DNA of 28,959 nt from assembly GCA_900753095.1 (NCBI GenBank), contig CAADXT010000004.1, positions 1 through 28,959 of the forward strand, read 5' to 3'. This DNA comes from Eggerthellaceae bacterium (GTDB lineage: Bacteria; Actinomycetota; Coriobacteriia; Coriobacteriales; Eggerthellaceae). The notes below the pieces were generated by a model. It had not been told where the DNA came from, made no database searches, and was given only the letters and a program-made list of their open reading frames with translations. This document shows, piece after piece, positions 21,267-28,959 of the stretch. The position numbers and the translations under genes are program-made. Each line of letters starts with the position of its first letter. Positions within the stretch are counted from its first letter, which is position 1.

Positions 21267-21272
21267 AGTGTA
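21267..21272 (-). promoter_or_regulatory. Candidate -10 of the coiled-coil/DPBB gene, leaderless start
   Basis: TACACT on the minus strand fits the actinobacterial TAnnnT pattern and ends 7 bases before the ATG at 21259. No SD is present between them, so the mRNA may start at the ATG. Confidence 0.35.
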
Positions 21273-21357
21273 GCGTACCCGCCTATTTTGACCTAATCGC
21301 CCTGTTTGCAAGCGCGAGGCCCAGCTAAACGGTGAACCGCGTTATGCCAGTTCAACA

Positions 21358-21400
21358 ATAAAAAATCTCCCTGTTTCACCCAAGGCAAAACAGGGAGATT
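21358..21400 (-). terminator. Intrinsic terminator of guaB
   Basis: A 13-bp perfect stem (AATCTCCCTGTTT and its partner, 21364-21400) with an 11-base loop is followed on the minus strand by a run of T residues ending at 21358. It lies 61 bases after the guaB stop. Confidence 0.92.
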
Positions 21401-21460
21401 CTGTGAAGAACTCAAAATAGCATGCCGACCGAGGCCAGCCCGCTTAAGCGCTTAGAGCCA

Positions 21461-22978
21461 CTAGCGCGCGTTGCTTACGAAAGGAGTCTTGTCCTTCAAC
21501 AGCACGTCGTGAGCGCCGCCTTCCACGATGGAGGTGGAGCTGATAACGGTGAGCTTTGCCTTGTCCTGCAGCTCGGGGATGGTGAGCGCGCCGCAGTTGC
21601 ACATGGTGGACTTCACCTTGGCAAGCGTGATGTCGACGTTGTCCTTCAAGTGGCCAGCGTAGGGAACGTAGGAGTCTACGCCCTCTTCGAAGGTCATGCC
21701 CTTCTTGTTGCCACCCAGGTCGTAGCGCTGCCAGTTGCGAGCGCGGCTGGAACCTTCGCCCCAGTACTCCTTCATGTGCTGGCCGTTCACCACAACCTTG
21801 TTGTTGGGAGCCTCGTCGAAGCGGGCAAAGTAGCGGCCCAGCATGATGAAGTCGGCGCCCATGGCAAGAGCGAGCGTGATGTGATGGTCGTATACCGTGC
21901 CACCGTCGGAGCATACGGGAACGTACACGCCGGTTTCGCGGAAGTACTCGTCACGAGCCTTGGCAACTTCGATAAGCGCGGTTGCCTGGCCGCGGCCGAT
22001 GCCCTTAGTTTCGCGGGTGATGCAGATGGAACCGCCGCCGATGCCGACCTTGATGAAGTCGGCGCCAGCCTCTGCCAGGAAGCGGAAGCCCTCGGTGTCT
22101 ACCACGTTGCCAGCGCCTACTTTCACGGAATCGCCGTAGTGGGAGCGAATCCAGGAAATAGTGCGCTGCTGCCACTCGGAGAAGCCTTCGGAGGAGTCGA
22201 TGCACAGAACGTCAACGCCAGCTTCGATAAGGGCAGGAACGCGCTCAGCGTAGTCGCGCGTGTTGATGCCTGCACCTACCAGGTAGCGCTTGTGGCTGTC
22301 GAGCAGCTCGTGCGGGTTGGACTTGTGCTGTTCGTAGTCCTTGCGGAACACCATGTACATAAGGTTGTCGTTGTCATCGACGATAGGCAGGGAGTTCAGC
22401 TTGTTGTCCCAGATGATGTCGTTGGCTTCCTTCAGCGTGGTGGCTGCGGTGCCCACGATGAGCTTTTCACGCGGGGTCATGAACTCGGAAACGGGCGTGT
22501 CCAGATCCATGCGGGAAAGACGATAATCGCGGCCGGTAACGATGCCCAGCAGCTTGCCCGTGCCCTGGCCGTTTTCAGTAACGGGCATAGTGGTGTGGCC
22601 GCTCTTTTCCTTCAGCGCAACAACATCGCGAAGGGTTGCGCCCGGGGTGAGGTTGGAATCGCTGCGCACGAAGCCAGCCTTGTGGTCCTTTACGCGGCGA
22701 ACCATGGCAGCCTGGCTTTCGATGGACTGAGAGCCGTAAATGAAGGAAATGCCGCCCTGCTGAGCAAGCGCTACAGCCATGCCGTCGTCGGAAACAGCCT
22801 GCATAACAGCGGAAACCATGGGAATGGAAAGCTTCAGAGCAGGTTCTTCGCCCTTCTTGTAGCGTACGAGCGGAGTGGAAAGGTCAACCTTTTCGGGGAT
22901 GCACTCCGAAGAAGAGTAGCCCGGAACAAGCAGGTACTCGTTAAAAGTACGAGAGGGTTCGTCGAAATAATGTGCCAT
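21461..22978 (-). CDS. guaB: IMP dehydrogenase
   Basis: The 505-residue enzyme oxidises IMP to XMP with NAD, the committed step of guanine nucleotide synthesis. The TIM barrel carries the catalytic loop GGGSICITRE with nucleophile Cys319, and the mobile flap RNWQRYDLGG with the Arg-Tyr pair. The C-terminal potassium-site region is NCGALTI. Two CBS motifs are inserted at about 95-225, recognisable by GHTTMPVTENGQGTGKLLGI and SLPIVDDNDNLMYMV. The ATG at 22978 follows AAGGAG at eight bases. A variant branch is suggested by MLGRYFARFDEAPNN where many bacterial enzymes have an LLAGTEESPGE-like motif. It has its own promoter and terminator. Confidence 0.93.
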   Translation of the reverse strand: MAHYFDEPSRTFNEYLLVPGYSSSECIPEKVDLSTPLVRYKKGEEPALKLSIPMVSAVMQAVSDDGMAVALAQQGGISFIYGSQSIESQAAMVRRVKDHKAGFVRSDSNLTPGATLRDVVALKEKSGHTTMPVTENGQGTGKLLGIVTGRDYRLSRMDLDTPVSEFMTPREKLIVGTAATTLKEANDIIWDNKLNSLPIVDDNDNLMYMVFRKDYEQHKSNPHELLDSHKRYLVGAGINTRDYAERVPALIEAGVDVLCIDSSEGFSEWQQRTISWIRSHYGDSVKVGAGNVVDTEGFRFLAEAGADFIKVGIGGGSICITRETKGIGRGQATALIEVAKARDEYFRETGVYVPVCSDGGTVYDHHITLALAMGADFIMLGRYFARFDEAPNNKVVVNGQHMKEYWGEGSSRARNWQRYDLGGNKKGMTFEEGVDSYVPYAGHLKDNVDITLAKVKSTMCNCGALTIPELQDKAKLTVISSTSIVEGGAHDVLLKDKTPFVSNAR

Positions 22979-23067
22979 GTAGCGCTCCTTAACTGAGTCT
23001 CATTTTTCCGATCCCCCGCTCTTGGCCGGTCCCCTTCATGCCCGGACGGTTTCCGCGAGGTTATTTC

Positions 23068-23097
23068 ATTATAGACACGTGTGCGAAGCATGGGGAA
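23068..23097 (-). promoter_or_regulatory. Promoter of guaB
   Basis: An exact TATAAT (23068-23073) on the minus strand has a weak -35 TTCCCC (23092-23097) at 18 bases. The start would give a leader of about 80 nt before the guaB ATG. No purine riboswitch fold was recognised. Confidence 0.5.
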
Positions 23098-23112
23098 AGC
23101 TATGTGAGAAAA

Positions 23113-23151
23113 GTTTATGGCCGCCGCATCAACGATACGACGGCCATAAAC
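23113..23151 (-). terminator. Hairpin terminator of the M18 aminopeptidase gene
   Basis: A 14-bp stem (GTTTATGGCCGTCG and its partner, one G-T pair) with an 11-base loop is followed on the minus strand by TTTTCTC. It lies 21 bases after the stop codon. The T tract is short. Confidence 0.7.
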
Positions 23152-23172
23152 GTTTCCTCTGCAGATGAATCT

Positions 23173-24585
23173 TTAAGCCGAAAGGAATGCCTTGTAGCCC
23201 TTGCAGGCCTCGTAGATATCGGCCTTTGACGTTACCTCCCAAGGCGCATGCATCGAAAGCACGGCCACGCCGGAATCGATAACGTCCATGCCGTACTTGG
23301 CGGGGATGTAGGCGATGGTACCACCGCCGCCAGCATCAACTTTGCCCAGTTCAGCGGTCTGGAACGCAACGTCGGCGCCGTCCATCACGCCGCGCACGTA
23401 CGCCACGTATTCGGCGCGTGCATCGTTGGAACCGCTTTTGCCGCGAGCACCGGTGTACTTGTTGAACACCAGGCCCTTCCCCAGGTAGGCGGCGTTCTTC
23501 GTCTCGAACACCGAAGCATATGCCGGGTCGAAGCCTGCGGAAACGTCGGAGGAGAGCATGCGGGAGTTCGCCAGAATGCGGCGCAGCGCCAAGGGGCCTT
23601 CCGCGCCAGCGAGAGCGGCGATTTCGGCGATGGTGTTCTCGAAGAAGAGCGAGCCCATGCCCGTTGCGCCCACGCTGCCGATTTCCTCTTTATCGACCAG
23701 CACGGTTACCGCCGTTTTCTTCGGCGTGCCGATTGCCAGCTGCGCCTCCAGGGAGGTATAGGAGCACACGCGGTCGTCCTGGCCGTAGCCGATAACCATG
23801 CTGCGGTCAAAGCCCAGCTCACGTGCACGACCGGCAGGCACGACCTCGATTTCTGCGGAAAGGAAGTCCTCTTCCGTGATGCCGTACTTTTCTTCCAGCA
23901 GCTTCAGCGCGAAAGCCTTCACCGGCTCCTTTGCGGCAGCCTTTTCCTCGTCGGACGCGTCGTCGGCAGGCTTTACCACCAAGGGGCGGTTGCCGATAAG
24001 CACATCGAGGTTTTCGCCCTCGACCACTTCGCTGCCCTTCTTGGCCATCTGCTGGTTGCCCAGATGCGGCAAGAGGTCGGTAACGCAAAATACCGGATCG
24101 CCTTCGTCGTCGCCCACGTTCACGTCTACCACGGTGCCGTCAGTTTTGGCCACCACGCCATGCAGGGCCAGCGGCAGCGTTACCCACTGGTAGTGCTTGA
24201 TGCCGCCATAGTAATGCGTGTCGAGGAAGGCAAAGCCGTTGCTCTCGTACACGGGGTTCTGCTTCAAGTCGAGACGGGGGCTGTCGATGTGGGCGCCCAG
24301 GATGTTCAGGCCCTCCTGCAGCGGCTCGGTGCCGATGTGCGCAAGGATGAGCGACTTGCCGTGCACGCCAGCCCACACCTTATCGCCCGCCTTGAGCTCG
24401 CGGCCTTCGCGCACCGCTTCCTCAAGAGGCTGGTATCCTGCAGCTTCAGCCTGGGCCACCGCAGCGGCAAAGCAACGGCGCTCGGTCTTGTTGTTCGAGA
24501 TGAAGTCGATATAGCGGGAAGCCAGCGCATTCAGCTCTTCAAGCTGCTGCTCGCTGTACGTTTCCCATGCGTTCTTGCGTTCCAA
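23173..24585 (-). CDS. M18 family aminopeptidase
   Basis: About 470 residues of a cytoplasmic dizinc aminopeptidase that releases N-terminal residues from peptides. The family motifs are visible: GAHIDSPRLDLK with zinc ligand His99, VLVDKEEIGSVGATG with the catalytic Glu pair, and the C-terminal MHAPWEVTSKADIYE with a ligand His. The best start is a TTG at 24585, giving MERKNAWETY, the usual family beginning, with AAAGG eight bases upstream. The in-frame GTG at 24594 directly abuts that SD and cannot be used with it. It lies between guaB and the LCP gene, each with its own hairpin, so it is probably monocistronic. Confidence 0.92.
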   Translation of the reverse strand: MERKNAWETYSEQQLEELNALASRYIDFISNNKTERRCFAAAVAQAEAAGYQPLEEAVREGRELKAGDKVWAGVHGKSLILAHIGTEPLQEGLNILGAHIDSPRLDLKQNPVYESNGFAFLDTHYYGGIKHYQWVTLPLALHGVVAKTDGTVVDVNVGDDEGDPVFCVTDLLPHLGNQQMAKKGSEVVEGENLDVLIGNRPLVVKPADDASDEEKAAAKEPVKAFALKLLEEKYGITEEDFLSAEIEVVPAGRARELGFDRSMVIGYGQDDRVCSYTSLEAQLAIGTPKKTAVTVLVDKEEIGSVGATGMGSLFFENTIAEIAALAGAEGPLALRRILANSRMLSSDVSAGFDPAYASVFETKNAAYLGKGLVFNKYTGARGKSGSNDARAEYVAYVRGVMDGADVAFQTAELGKVDAGGGGTIAYIPAKYGMDVIDSGVAVLSMHAPWEVTSKADIYEACKGYKAFLSA

Positions 24586-24676
24586 GAAAACCACCTTTCA
24601 CGGAAACTTGTTTATCGCAAGAAAGCGTAGCACAACGGGTTCCCGCACCAGCAAACGGAAAGACGCCCGTAATACA

Positions 24677-24700
24677 GAAGGGCCGCCGAAGCAGCCCTTC
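24677..24700 (-). terminator. UUCG-capped hairpin after the LCP gene
   Basis: On the minus strand GAAGGGCTGC pairs with GCGGCCCTTC around a TTCG tetraloop, a 10-bp stem with one G-T pair. It is 26 bases after the LCP stop. There is no T run, only TGTATT, so termination efficiency is uncertain. Confidence 0.55.
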
Positions 24701-24726
24701 CGATGAAAGCAAAACGCTTTATTTCC

Positions 24727-26403
24727 CTAGCCCCAATCCTGGCCGACGACCACCAGGTAGTCGCCGTTGAAGGAGTACGTTCCGTCGTTCTTCTTCACGG
24801 TACCCGTGCCCAGCAAATCAACGATCTTCTGCGCCTGGGAAGAGTCGCCGCCGTTGTACACCACAATCGTCTTCTTGTAGTTGTAATCGTCGGCATTGCC
24901 GGTTTCGCATATCGCCCCTTGCGGGGTAAGCTTCGAAGCCGCATCGCTTGCGCAGCCCTGGATGCCGCTGCCGTTCTTCACGGCAACCTTCACACCGGAA
25001 AGCGAAGAGGAAGCCGAGCCGGAGCTCTTCGAGGCGTTGTCGCCCGAGCCGCTACCGCCGCTGCCGGCAGAGGACATGACTGCACCCGTTGCAGAATCGA
25101 CAACCGTGTCTTCCGTAGGCGAGAGACCCTGCTTCACGCGGCTCATCATCTTTTCCCATTCGGAGGTGTTCAGCTTCTCGTACCACACATCATTTTCGTA
25201 CACCGAGGTGGTGGGAACCTGCGCTGAGTACACGTTGTTCTCAACGTCGATGCCGATCATCGACTGGGCAAGGCCCAGAATGCCCGCCGCCGAATAATCG
25301 GTGGTGATGTACTGGGCCAACGTGCTTACCGTATTGGTGAGGGTGCCAACATCCGAGCTCATAAGCTGCTTCATGATGGTGGAGATAACCATGCGCTGGT
25401 TTGCCGCGCGAATGGAGTCGCCATCGCCGTTGCCCACGTTGTCGTAGTTATGACGGCTGCGGCACAGAATAAGGGCCTGCTCGCCGTTGAGCGTCTGCTC
25501 GCCCGCATCGACATGGCCACCAGCCATATCGTCGTTGATTTCCATGGGGACGTTCACTTTGATGCCGCCCAAAGCGTCAACCACGGCCTTGAAGCCGTCG
25601 AAGTCGATTTCCGCATAATGGTTGATGGGAACGCCCGCCAACTTGGAAACAGCATCGATAGCGCCTGATGGGCCGCCAAATGCGTACGCCGCGTTGATCT
25701 TCTGCGTGCCGTGCGTGCCGATGGTCACCTGCGTATCGCGCGGAATGGAGATGAGCGTTACCTCTTTTTCGCGCGGATCGATGCGCGCCAAGATCATGGA
25801 GTCGGTTCGGTACGAGCCGCCATATTCGTTAGTCGATTCGCGCTGTTCCGATTTGTCGATGCCGATAAGCAGCATGTAGAACGGGTCGGACGCAGAATCG
25901 GTAACCGAAAGAGAGTTCAGAAGGTCGGCGTCAACATCCTTGTTCAAGGATTTGTCGAGATTGTTCATGTAGGCCCAAGCGGCACCGACGCCGCCGAGCA
26001 CCAAGGCCAAGCAGACCGTTACCACGCCGAGGGCGATGCGCTTGCGACGCTTCTTCGAGCGCTCGCGCTTGGCGCGCAGAATCTCGCGATCGTGATCGTT
26101 GCGCGGTGTGTATGGGCCGCGCTTCGTGGGAGAGCCATAGGCCCCCACCGAGCGATAATTGCTCTTCTGCTGAGCATGAACAGGGGTTACGTGCGTCGAA
26201 GAGCCATAGTTATTGGCGCTGTAGGCACTGGTGTTCGAACGCGAACGGCGTCGGGAATCCTGCGCCGCATGGGACGAACGAGTATACGGGTCGGAAGCAC
26301 TTCCCGCTGAGCGATGCGGCGTGTTCGAGGAAGAAGCGGCGTGAGCCCCTTTCCTTTCAGCACGAGCCGACCATTTTGATGGCTTGTTATTCGAAGCAAA
26401 CAT
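24727..26403 (-). CDS. LytR-CpsA-Psr (LCP) family wall-polymer ligase with LytR_C domain
   Basis: About 558 residues from the ATG at 26403. A long cytoplasmic tail rich in Ser, Arg, Asn and Tyr (1-122) ends in the strongly basic RERSKKRRKR. One membrane helix (123-145) and the extracellular LCP domain (about 165-345) follow. The LCP hallmarks are YRTDSMILARIDP, SIPRDTQV, QKINAAYAFGG and LILCRSRH, which bind the pyrophosphate lipid carrier. A Ser/Gly linker leads to a LytR_C domain (VAVKNGSGIQGCASDAA to the end). LCP proteins move glycopolymers from lipid carriers to peptidoglycan. No clear SD is seen; alternative in-frame starts at 26427 and 26439 add up to 12 residues. It lies downstream of the MurT-GatD gene with no terminator between, so co-transcription is possible. 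Confidence 0.88.
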   Translation of the reverse strand: MFASNNKPSKWSARAERKGAHAASSSNTPHRSAGSASDPYTRSSHAAQDSRRRSRSNTSAYSANNYGSSTHVTPVHAQQKSNYRSVGAYGSPTKRGPYTPRNDHDREILRAKRERSKKRRKRIALGVVTVCLALVLGGVGAAWAYMNNLDKSLNKDVDADLLNSLSVTDSASDPFYMLLIGIDKSEQRESTNEYGGSYRTDSMILARIDPREKEVTLISIPRDTQVTIGTHGTQKINAAYAFGGPSGAIDAVSKLAGVPINHYAEIDFDGFKAVVDALGGIKVNVPMEINDDMAGGHVDAGEQTLNGEQALILCRSRHNYDNVGNGDGDSIRAANQRMVISTIMKQLMSSDVGTLTNTVSTLAQYITTDYSAAGILGLAQSMIGIDVENNVYSAQVPTTSVYENDVWYEKLNTSEWEKMMSRVKQGLSPTEDTVVDSATGAVMSSAGSGGSGSGDNASKSSGSASSSLSGVKVAVKNGSGIQGCASDAASKLTPQGAICETGNADDYNYKKTIVVYNGGDSSQAQKIVDLLGTGTVKKNDGTYSFNGDYLVVVGQDWG

Positions 26404-26560
26404 GCAACAAATGATGAAAGAAACCATGCACCCATGCAAATTAATTCGGTGAAAATCACAGTATGCGCAAATGAATGCAACAAAGGCACCAATTTATTTG
26501 AACGTGAAGCTGCTATTTGTATGGTTTTCATCATCGCCGCAGAGCCAACGCGAGGAGGTT

Positions 26561-28747
26561 TTACGCCCCTGGTACATCAAGGCGCTTCGCCATGTAGGCG
26601 TTGGCCGCCAGCTCCACCGCATCATCGAGCGCAACCAGCTCGACCGAGCTGCCCAGCCTGCGTTCCATTGCCGTGGCAATAAGGTGGTCGGCAATGGCGG
26701 GGTTCTTGCCCAGAAGCGGGCCATGCAGGTAGGTGCCGATGCAGTTGCGGTACAGGGCGCCGTCGCAGCCCGAATCGTCGTCGTTGCCGTGGCCAACGTT
26801 GGAAACTACCTTGCCGAACGGCTTCAGGGAAGCGCCGAGCTTGGTGCGGCCCGCATGGTTCTCGTAGCCCACTACCGGCTGCGGGGAAAGCTCAGATTCC
26901 AACGCGATGTTCTCGATAAGGCGATCGAATCCGACGCCGGCGCGCACCGTCTTCAAATCGAGGATGGAAAGCCCCTCTACCGATTCATCGCCCATCAGCC
27001 AATTGCTGCCCAGAATCTGGTAGCCACCGCAAATTGCCAGCAGCGTACCGTTGCCCTCCACATACTCGCGCAGCTCTTCGCGCATGCCGAGCAGAACCTC
27101 GGAAGCAAGCTTCTGCTCGCGGTCGGGGCCGCCGCCCAAGAACACGATGTCGGCCGTGGAAAGGTCAACTGATTCGCCATAATGCACCGCTTCCACCTGA
27201 ACAGGAATGCCGCGCCATGCGCAGCGCTGAGCAAGCACACGCACGTTGCCGCCGTCGCCGTACAAGTTGAGCAGGTCGGGGAACAGATGCACGATGCGCA
27301 GCGGCTGCTGATCGAACGCGGCCGCCTCGAATTGGTGCGCATAAGCGCCCGATACCCATTTCCTGCTGCACACCGGCTTCGCATTGCCCGAGGTGGGCTT
27401 GGCGGGCAGAGCCTTATCGGCGCGCGCCATCAACGCCGAGCGCACCGCGGGGAGCGATGTGTAGTTGGCGATGGCGTAGATGTTCCATTCGGAAGGCAGC
27501 TTCAAGGCGGCATCGATCACCTCGTTCACGCTGTCCACCATCTTGGCGTCGATGCCCGCGTACTTCAGGCGCAGCTGCAAATCGTTCTTGCGGATGCCGC
27601 CGGCGAACACCATCACGTCTTCCTGGCTGGCCAGCTCTTCGAAGTCGCAGTCCCAAATCCAGGAAATGTCGTGGCCGTCAGCTTCGTTGTCATTGATGAA
27701 GAACGCCGCAACCTTCTTGCCCGGCGCCTGGGTGATGAGCTTCATGTTCTGGTTGAAGCCCGTGGGGTTCTTCGCCAAGTTCAGCAGAACCGGACGCCCT
27801 TCGATGGTGAGCGACTGCAAACGGCCGTTTTGCGGGTCGAACAAGTCAACCGCCTTCTGGAACACGGCGTCGGTCACGCCCGCGCAATGGGACGCAAGCC
27901 ACGCGGCCATCACGTTGTACACCATGTACGAGCCGGCGCGCTGCGCGTGCAAGTCGACGCTTTTGCCCGTTGCCGCCTCTTCCACCGAGAAGGTGATCTC
28001 ATCACCGAACACCACGTTCTTCGCGGCGAAGTCGAGGTCGGGGCGGCTGAAGCCGCAGTTGGGGCAGGAATACGTGCCCAGCTGGCCGTACTGGCGATAC
28101 CCATACGTGAACATGGCCGAGCAGCGCTGGCACATCTGCGCGTCGGCCACCATGTTCTGGCGCTGATGCATGTCTTCGCCGACGCCGAACGAAATGGACT
28201 TGTTCGGCACCCGCTGGGCGATGATGGCGCACAGCGGATCGTCGGCGTTGTAGAGCAGCGTGGTGTTGGGCGACTTTTCAAGCGCCGTGGCGATAGCGTC
28301 CTGCACGCGGTCGATTTCGCCGCAGCGGTCAAGCTGGTCGCGGAACAGGTTCAGCAACAGCACATAATCGGCCTTCACCTGGGGCAACGTGTGGGCCAGC
28401 CACAGTTCGTCCGACTCGAACACGCCCCATTCCACCGTGCCCTTGGTTTGAAGCAGCGTAGTTGCCACGCCGTAGGCAAGATTTGCGCCTGGGCGATTGC
28501 AGGCGATGCTCTTCCCCTGGCGCTCCAGCGCGTCGGCGATCATGTTGGTGATGGTGGTTTTGCCGTTGGTGCCTACCACCACGATGGAGCCTTCGGTGAT
28601 CTTGCCCATGGACTCCGCGATGATCTGCGGATCTATCTTCAAGGCGATTTTGCCGGGCATGTTCGCCGCAGGCCTGTGCGCCAAATGGCGCAAGCCCCAT
28701 GTGCTCAGCGAGCTTGCCATACTTCCCATTGCCTTGCGAACGCCCAT
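26561..28747 (-). CDS. MurT-GatD fusion, lipid II isoglutaminyl synthase
   Basis: 728 residues combine two proteins that are usually separate. Residues 1-475 are MurT: the ATP loop GTNGKTT (59-65), FESDELWLA, LNLFRDQLDR, a four-Cys zinc ribbon (Cys206, Cys209, Cys228, Cys231) and the DUF1727-type C-terminal domain with LLNLAKNPTGFN. Residues 483-728 are GatD: RIVHLFPDLLNLYGD, the glutaminase nucleophile Cys573 in AICGGYQILG, and His675 in YLHGPLL. The complex amidates the D-Glu of lipid II to D-isoGln, using glutamine and ATP. The ATG at 28747 follows GGAAAGG at seven bases. The join is covered by one continuous reading frame of normal quality, so no frameshift is implied. It is upstream of the LCP gene. 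Confidence 0.93.
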   Translation of the reverse strand: MGVRKAMGSMASSLSTWGLRHLAHRPAANMPGKIALKIDPQIIAESMGKITEGSIVVVGTNGKTTITNMIADALERQGKSIACNRPGANLAYGVATTLLQTKGTVEWGVFESDELWLAHTLPQVKADYVLLLNLFRDQLDRCGEIDRVQDAIATALEKSPNTTLLYNADDPLCAIIAQRVPNKSISFGVGEDMHQRQNMVADAQMCQRCSAMFTYGYRQYGQLGTYSCPNCGFSRPDLDFAAKNVVFGDEITFSVEEAATGKSVDLHAQRAGSYMVYNVMAAWLASHCAGVTDAVFQKAVDLFDPQNGRLQSLTIEGRPVLLNLAKNPTGFNQNMKLITQAPGKKVAAFFINDNEADGHDISWIWDCDFEELASQEDVMVFAGGIRKNDLQLRLKYAGIDAKMVDSVNEVIDAALKLPSEWNIYAIANYTSLPAVRSALMARADKALPAKPTSGNAKPVCSRKWVSGAYAHQFEAAAFDQQPLRIVHLFPDLLNLYGDGGNVRVLAQRCAWRGIPVQVEAVHYGESVDLSTADIVFLGGGPDREQKLASEVLLGMREELREYVEGNGTLLAICGGYQILGSNWLMGDESVEGLSILDLKTVRAGVGFDRLIENIALESELSPQPVVGYENHAGRTKLGASLKPFGKVVSNVGHGNDDDSGCDGALYRNCIGTYLHGPLLGKNPAIADHLIATAMERRLGSSVELVALDDAVELAANAYMAKRLDVPGA

Positions 28748-28959
28748 GACGAACCTTTCCACCGTGACCTGCGCTGCACAGGAGCAGCCCTGCAAGCGCT
28801 TTTGTTTTCACCCCATGATACGGTACCGCTTCCGCGAACGCGAAGCAGGCGCGCGCAGCCCACCGAAACAGCGCAGATCGGCAAGGAGGGAAAGCGGAGC
28901 TCGCCGTAAGAAAGGCCCATAAAGCAGCAAGGCGCGGCGTCCCGAGCTTCCAGGGAAAG
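28748..28959. other. Region upstream of the MurT-GatD gene, no gene seen
   Basis: No supported coding sequence lies in this edge segment on either strand. A possible -10 (TATCAT on the minus strand, 28815-28820) has no good -35. The readings that enter it from the gene body are shadows. Confidence 0.4.

Noticed and set aside
26449..26459. GTGA-AAA-TCAC palindrome upstream of the LCP gene as a CRP-type operator
   Set aside because: Only four-base half-sites with a three-base spacer; too short and wrongly spaced for a CRP/FNR site.
27182..28909. 575-residue open frame on the plus strand across the MurT-GatD gene
   Set aside because: Antisense shadow of a high-G+C gene; no recognisable motif. 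The same applies to the plus-strand frames over guaB (21422-22996), M18 (23248-24630) and the LtaS-like gene (3885-5051).

Overview
The window looks like chromosome of a moderately G+C-rich Gram-positive actinobacterium, most likely Coriobacteriia (Eggerthellaceae-like). This is inferred from the gene order infA-rpmJ-rpsM-rpsK-rpsD-rpoA-rplQ, the MurT/GatD lipid II amidation genes, an LCP protein, a very large Cna/FctA-type surface protein and actinobacterial-style signals without a Shine-Dalgarno (SD) sequence. No species can be named from the sequence alone. Every gene I can support lies on the minus strand, so transcription runs from high to low coordinates.

Layout, left to right. Positions 1-3300 hold the alpha-operon block: rplQ (cut by the window edge), rpoA, rpsD, rpsK, rpsM, rpmJ and infA, with a good promoter ahead of infA. 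Next comes an LtaS-like membrane sulfatase-fold enzyme (3342-5243), then tRNA-Lys with a clear promoter and terminator. A tight three-gene group follows (5655-7838): a SanA/YdcF-type DUF218 membrane protein, a D-2-hydroxyacid dehydrogenase and a YfcE-type metallophosphoesterase.

Positions 8119-16822 hold one giant surface adhesin. It has a signal peptide, about five Cna-A-like modules, a CnaB module, 13 tandem FctA/Spy0128-type isopeptide modules and a C-terminal sorting signal. As written, the reading frame breaks at a run of seven G residues (minus strand) near the 5' end. Six Gs would give one uninterrupted 2,900-residue protein, so this is either a phase-variable ON/OFF switch caught OFF or an assembly error. 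Upstream lies a leader of about 300 nt with a candidate promoter and a tiny ORF behind a perfect SD.

Positions 17282-24585 carry leuS, a secreted CwlO-like coiled-coil/double-psi barrel protein, guaB (IMP dehydrogenase) and an M18 aminopeptidase, each closed by an intrinsic terminator or hairpin. Positions 24727-28747 carry an LCP ligase-type protein and, upstream of it, a single-chain MurT-GatD fusion.

The common theme outside the housekeeping genes is the cell envelope: polymer synthesis (LtaS-like), polymer attachment (LCP), peptidoglycan amidation (MurT-GatD), wall maintenance (coiled-coil/DPBB, SanA-like) and a wall-anchored fibre. The strongest leads are the homopolymer switch and recombination-prone repeats in the adhesin, and the MurT-GatD fusion.
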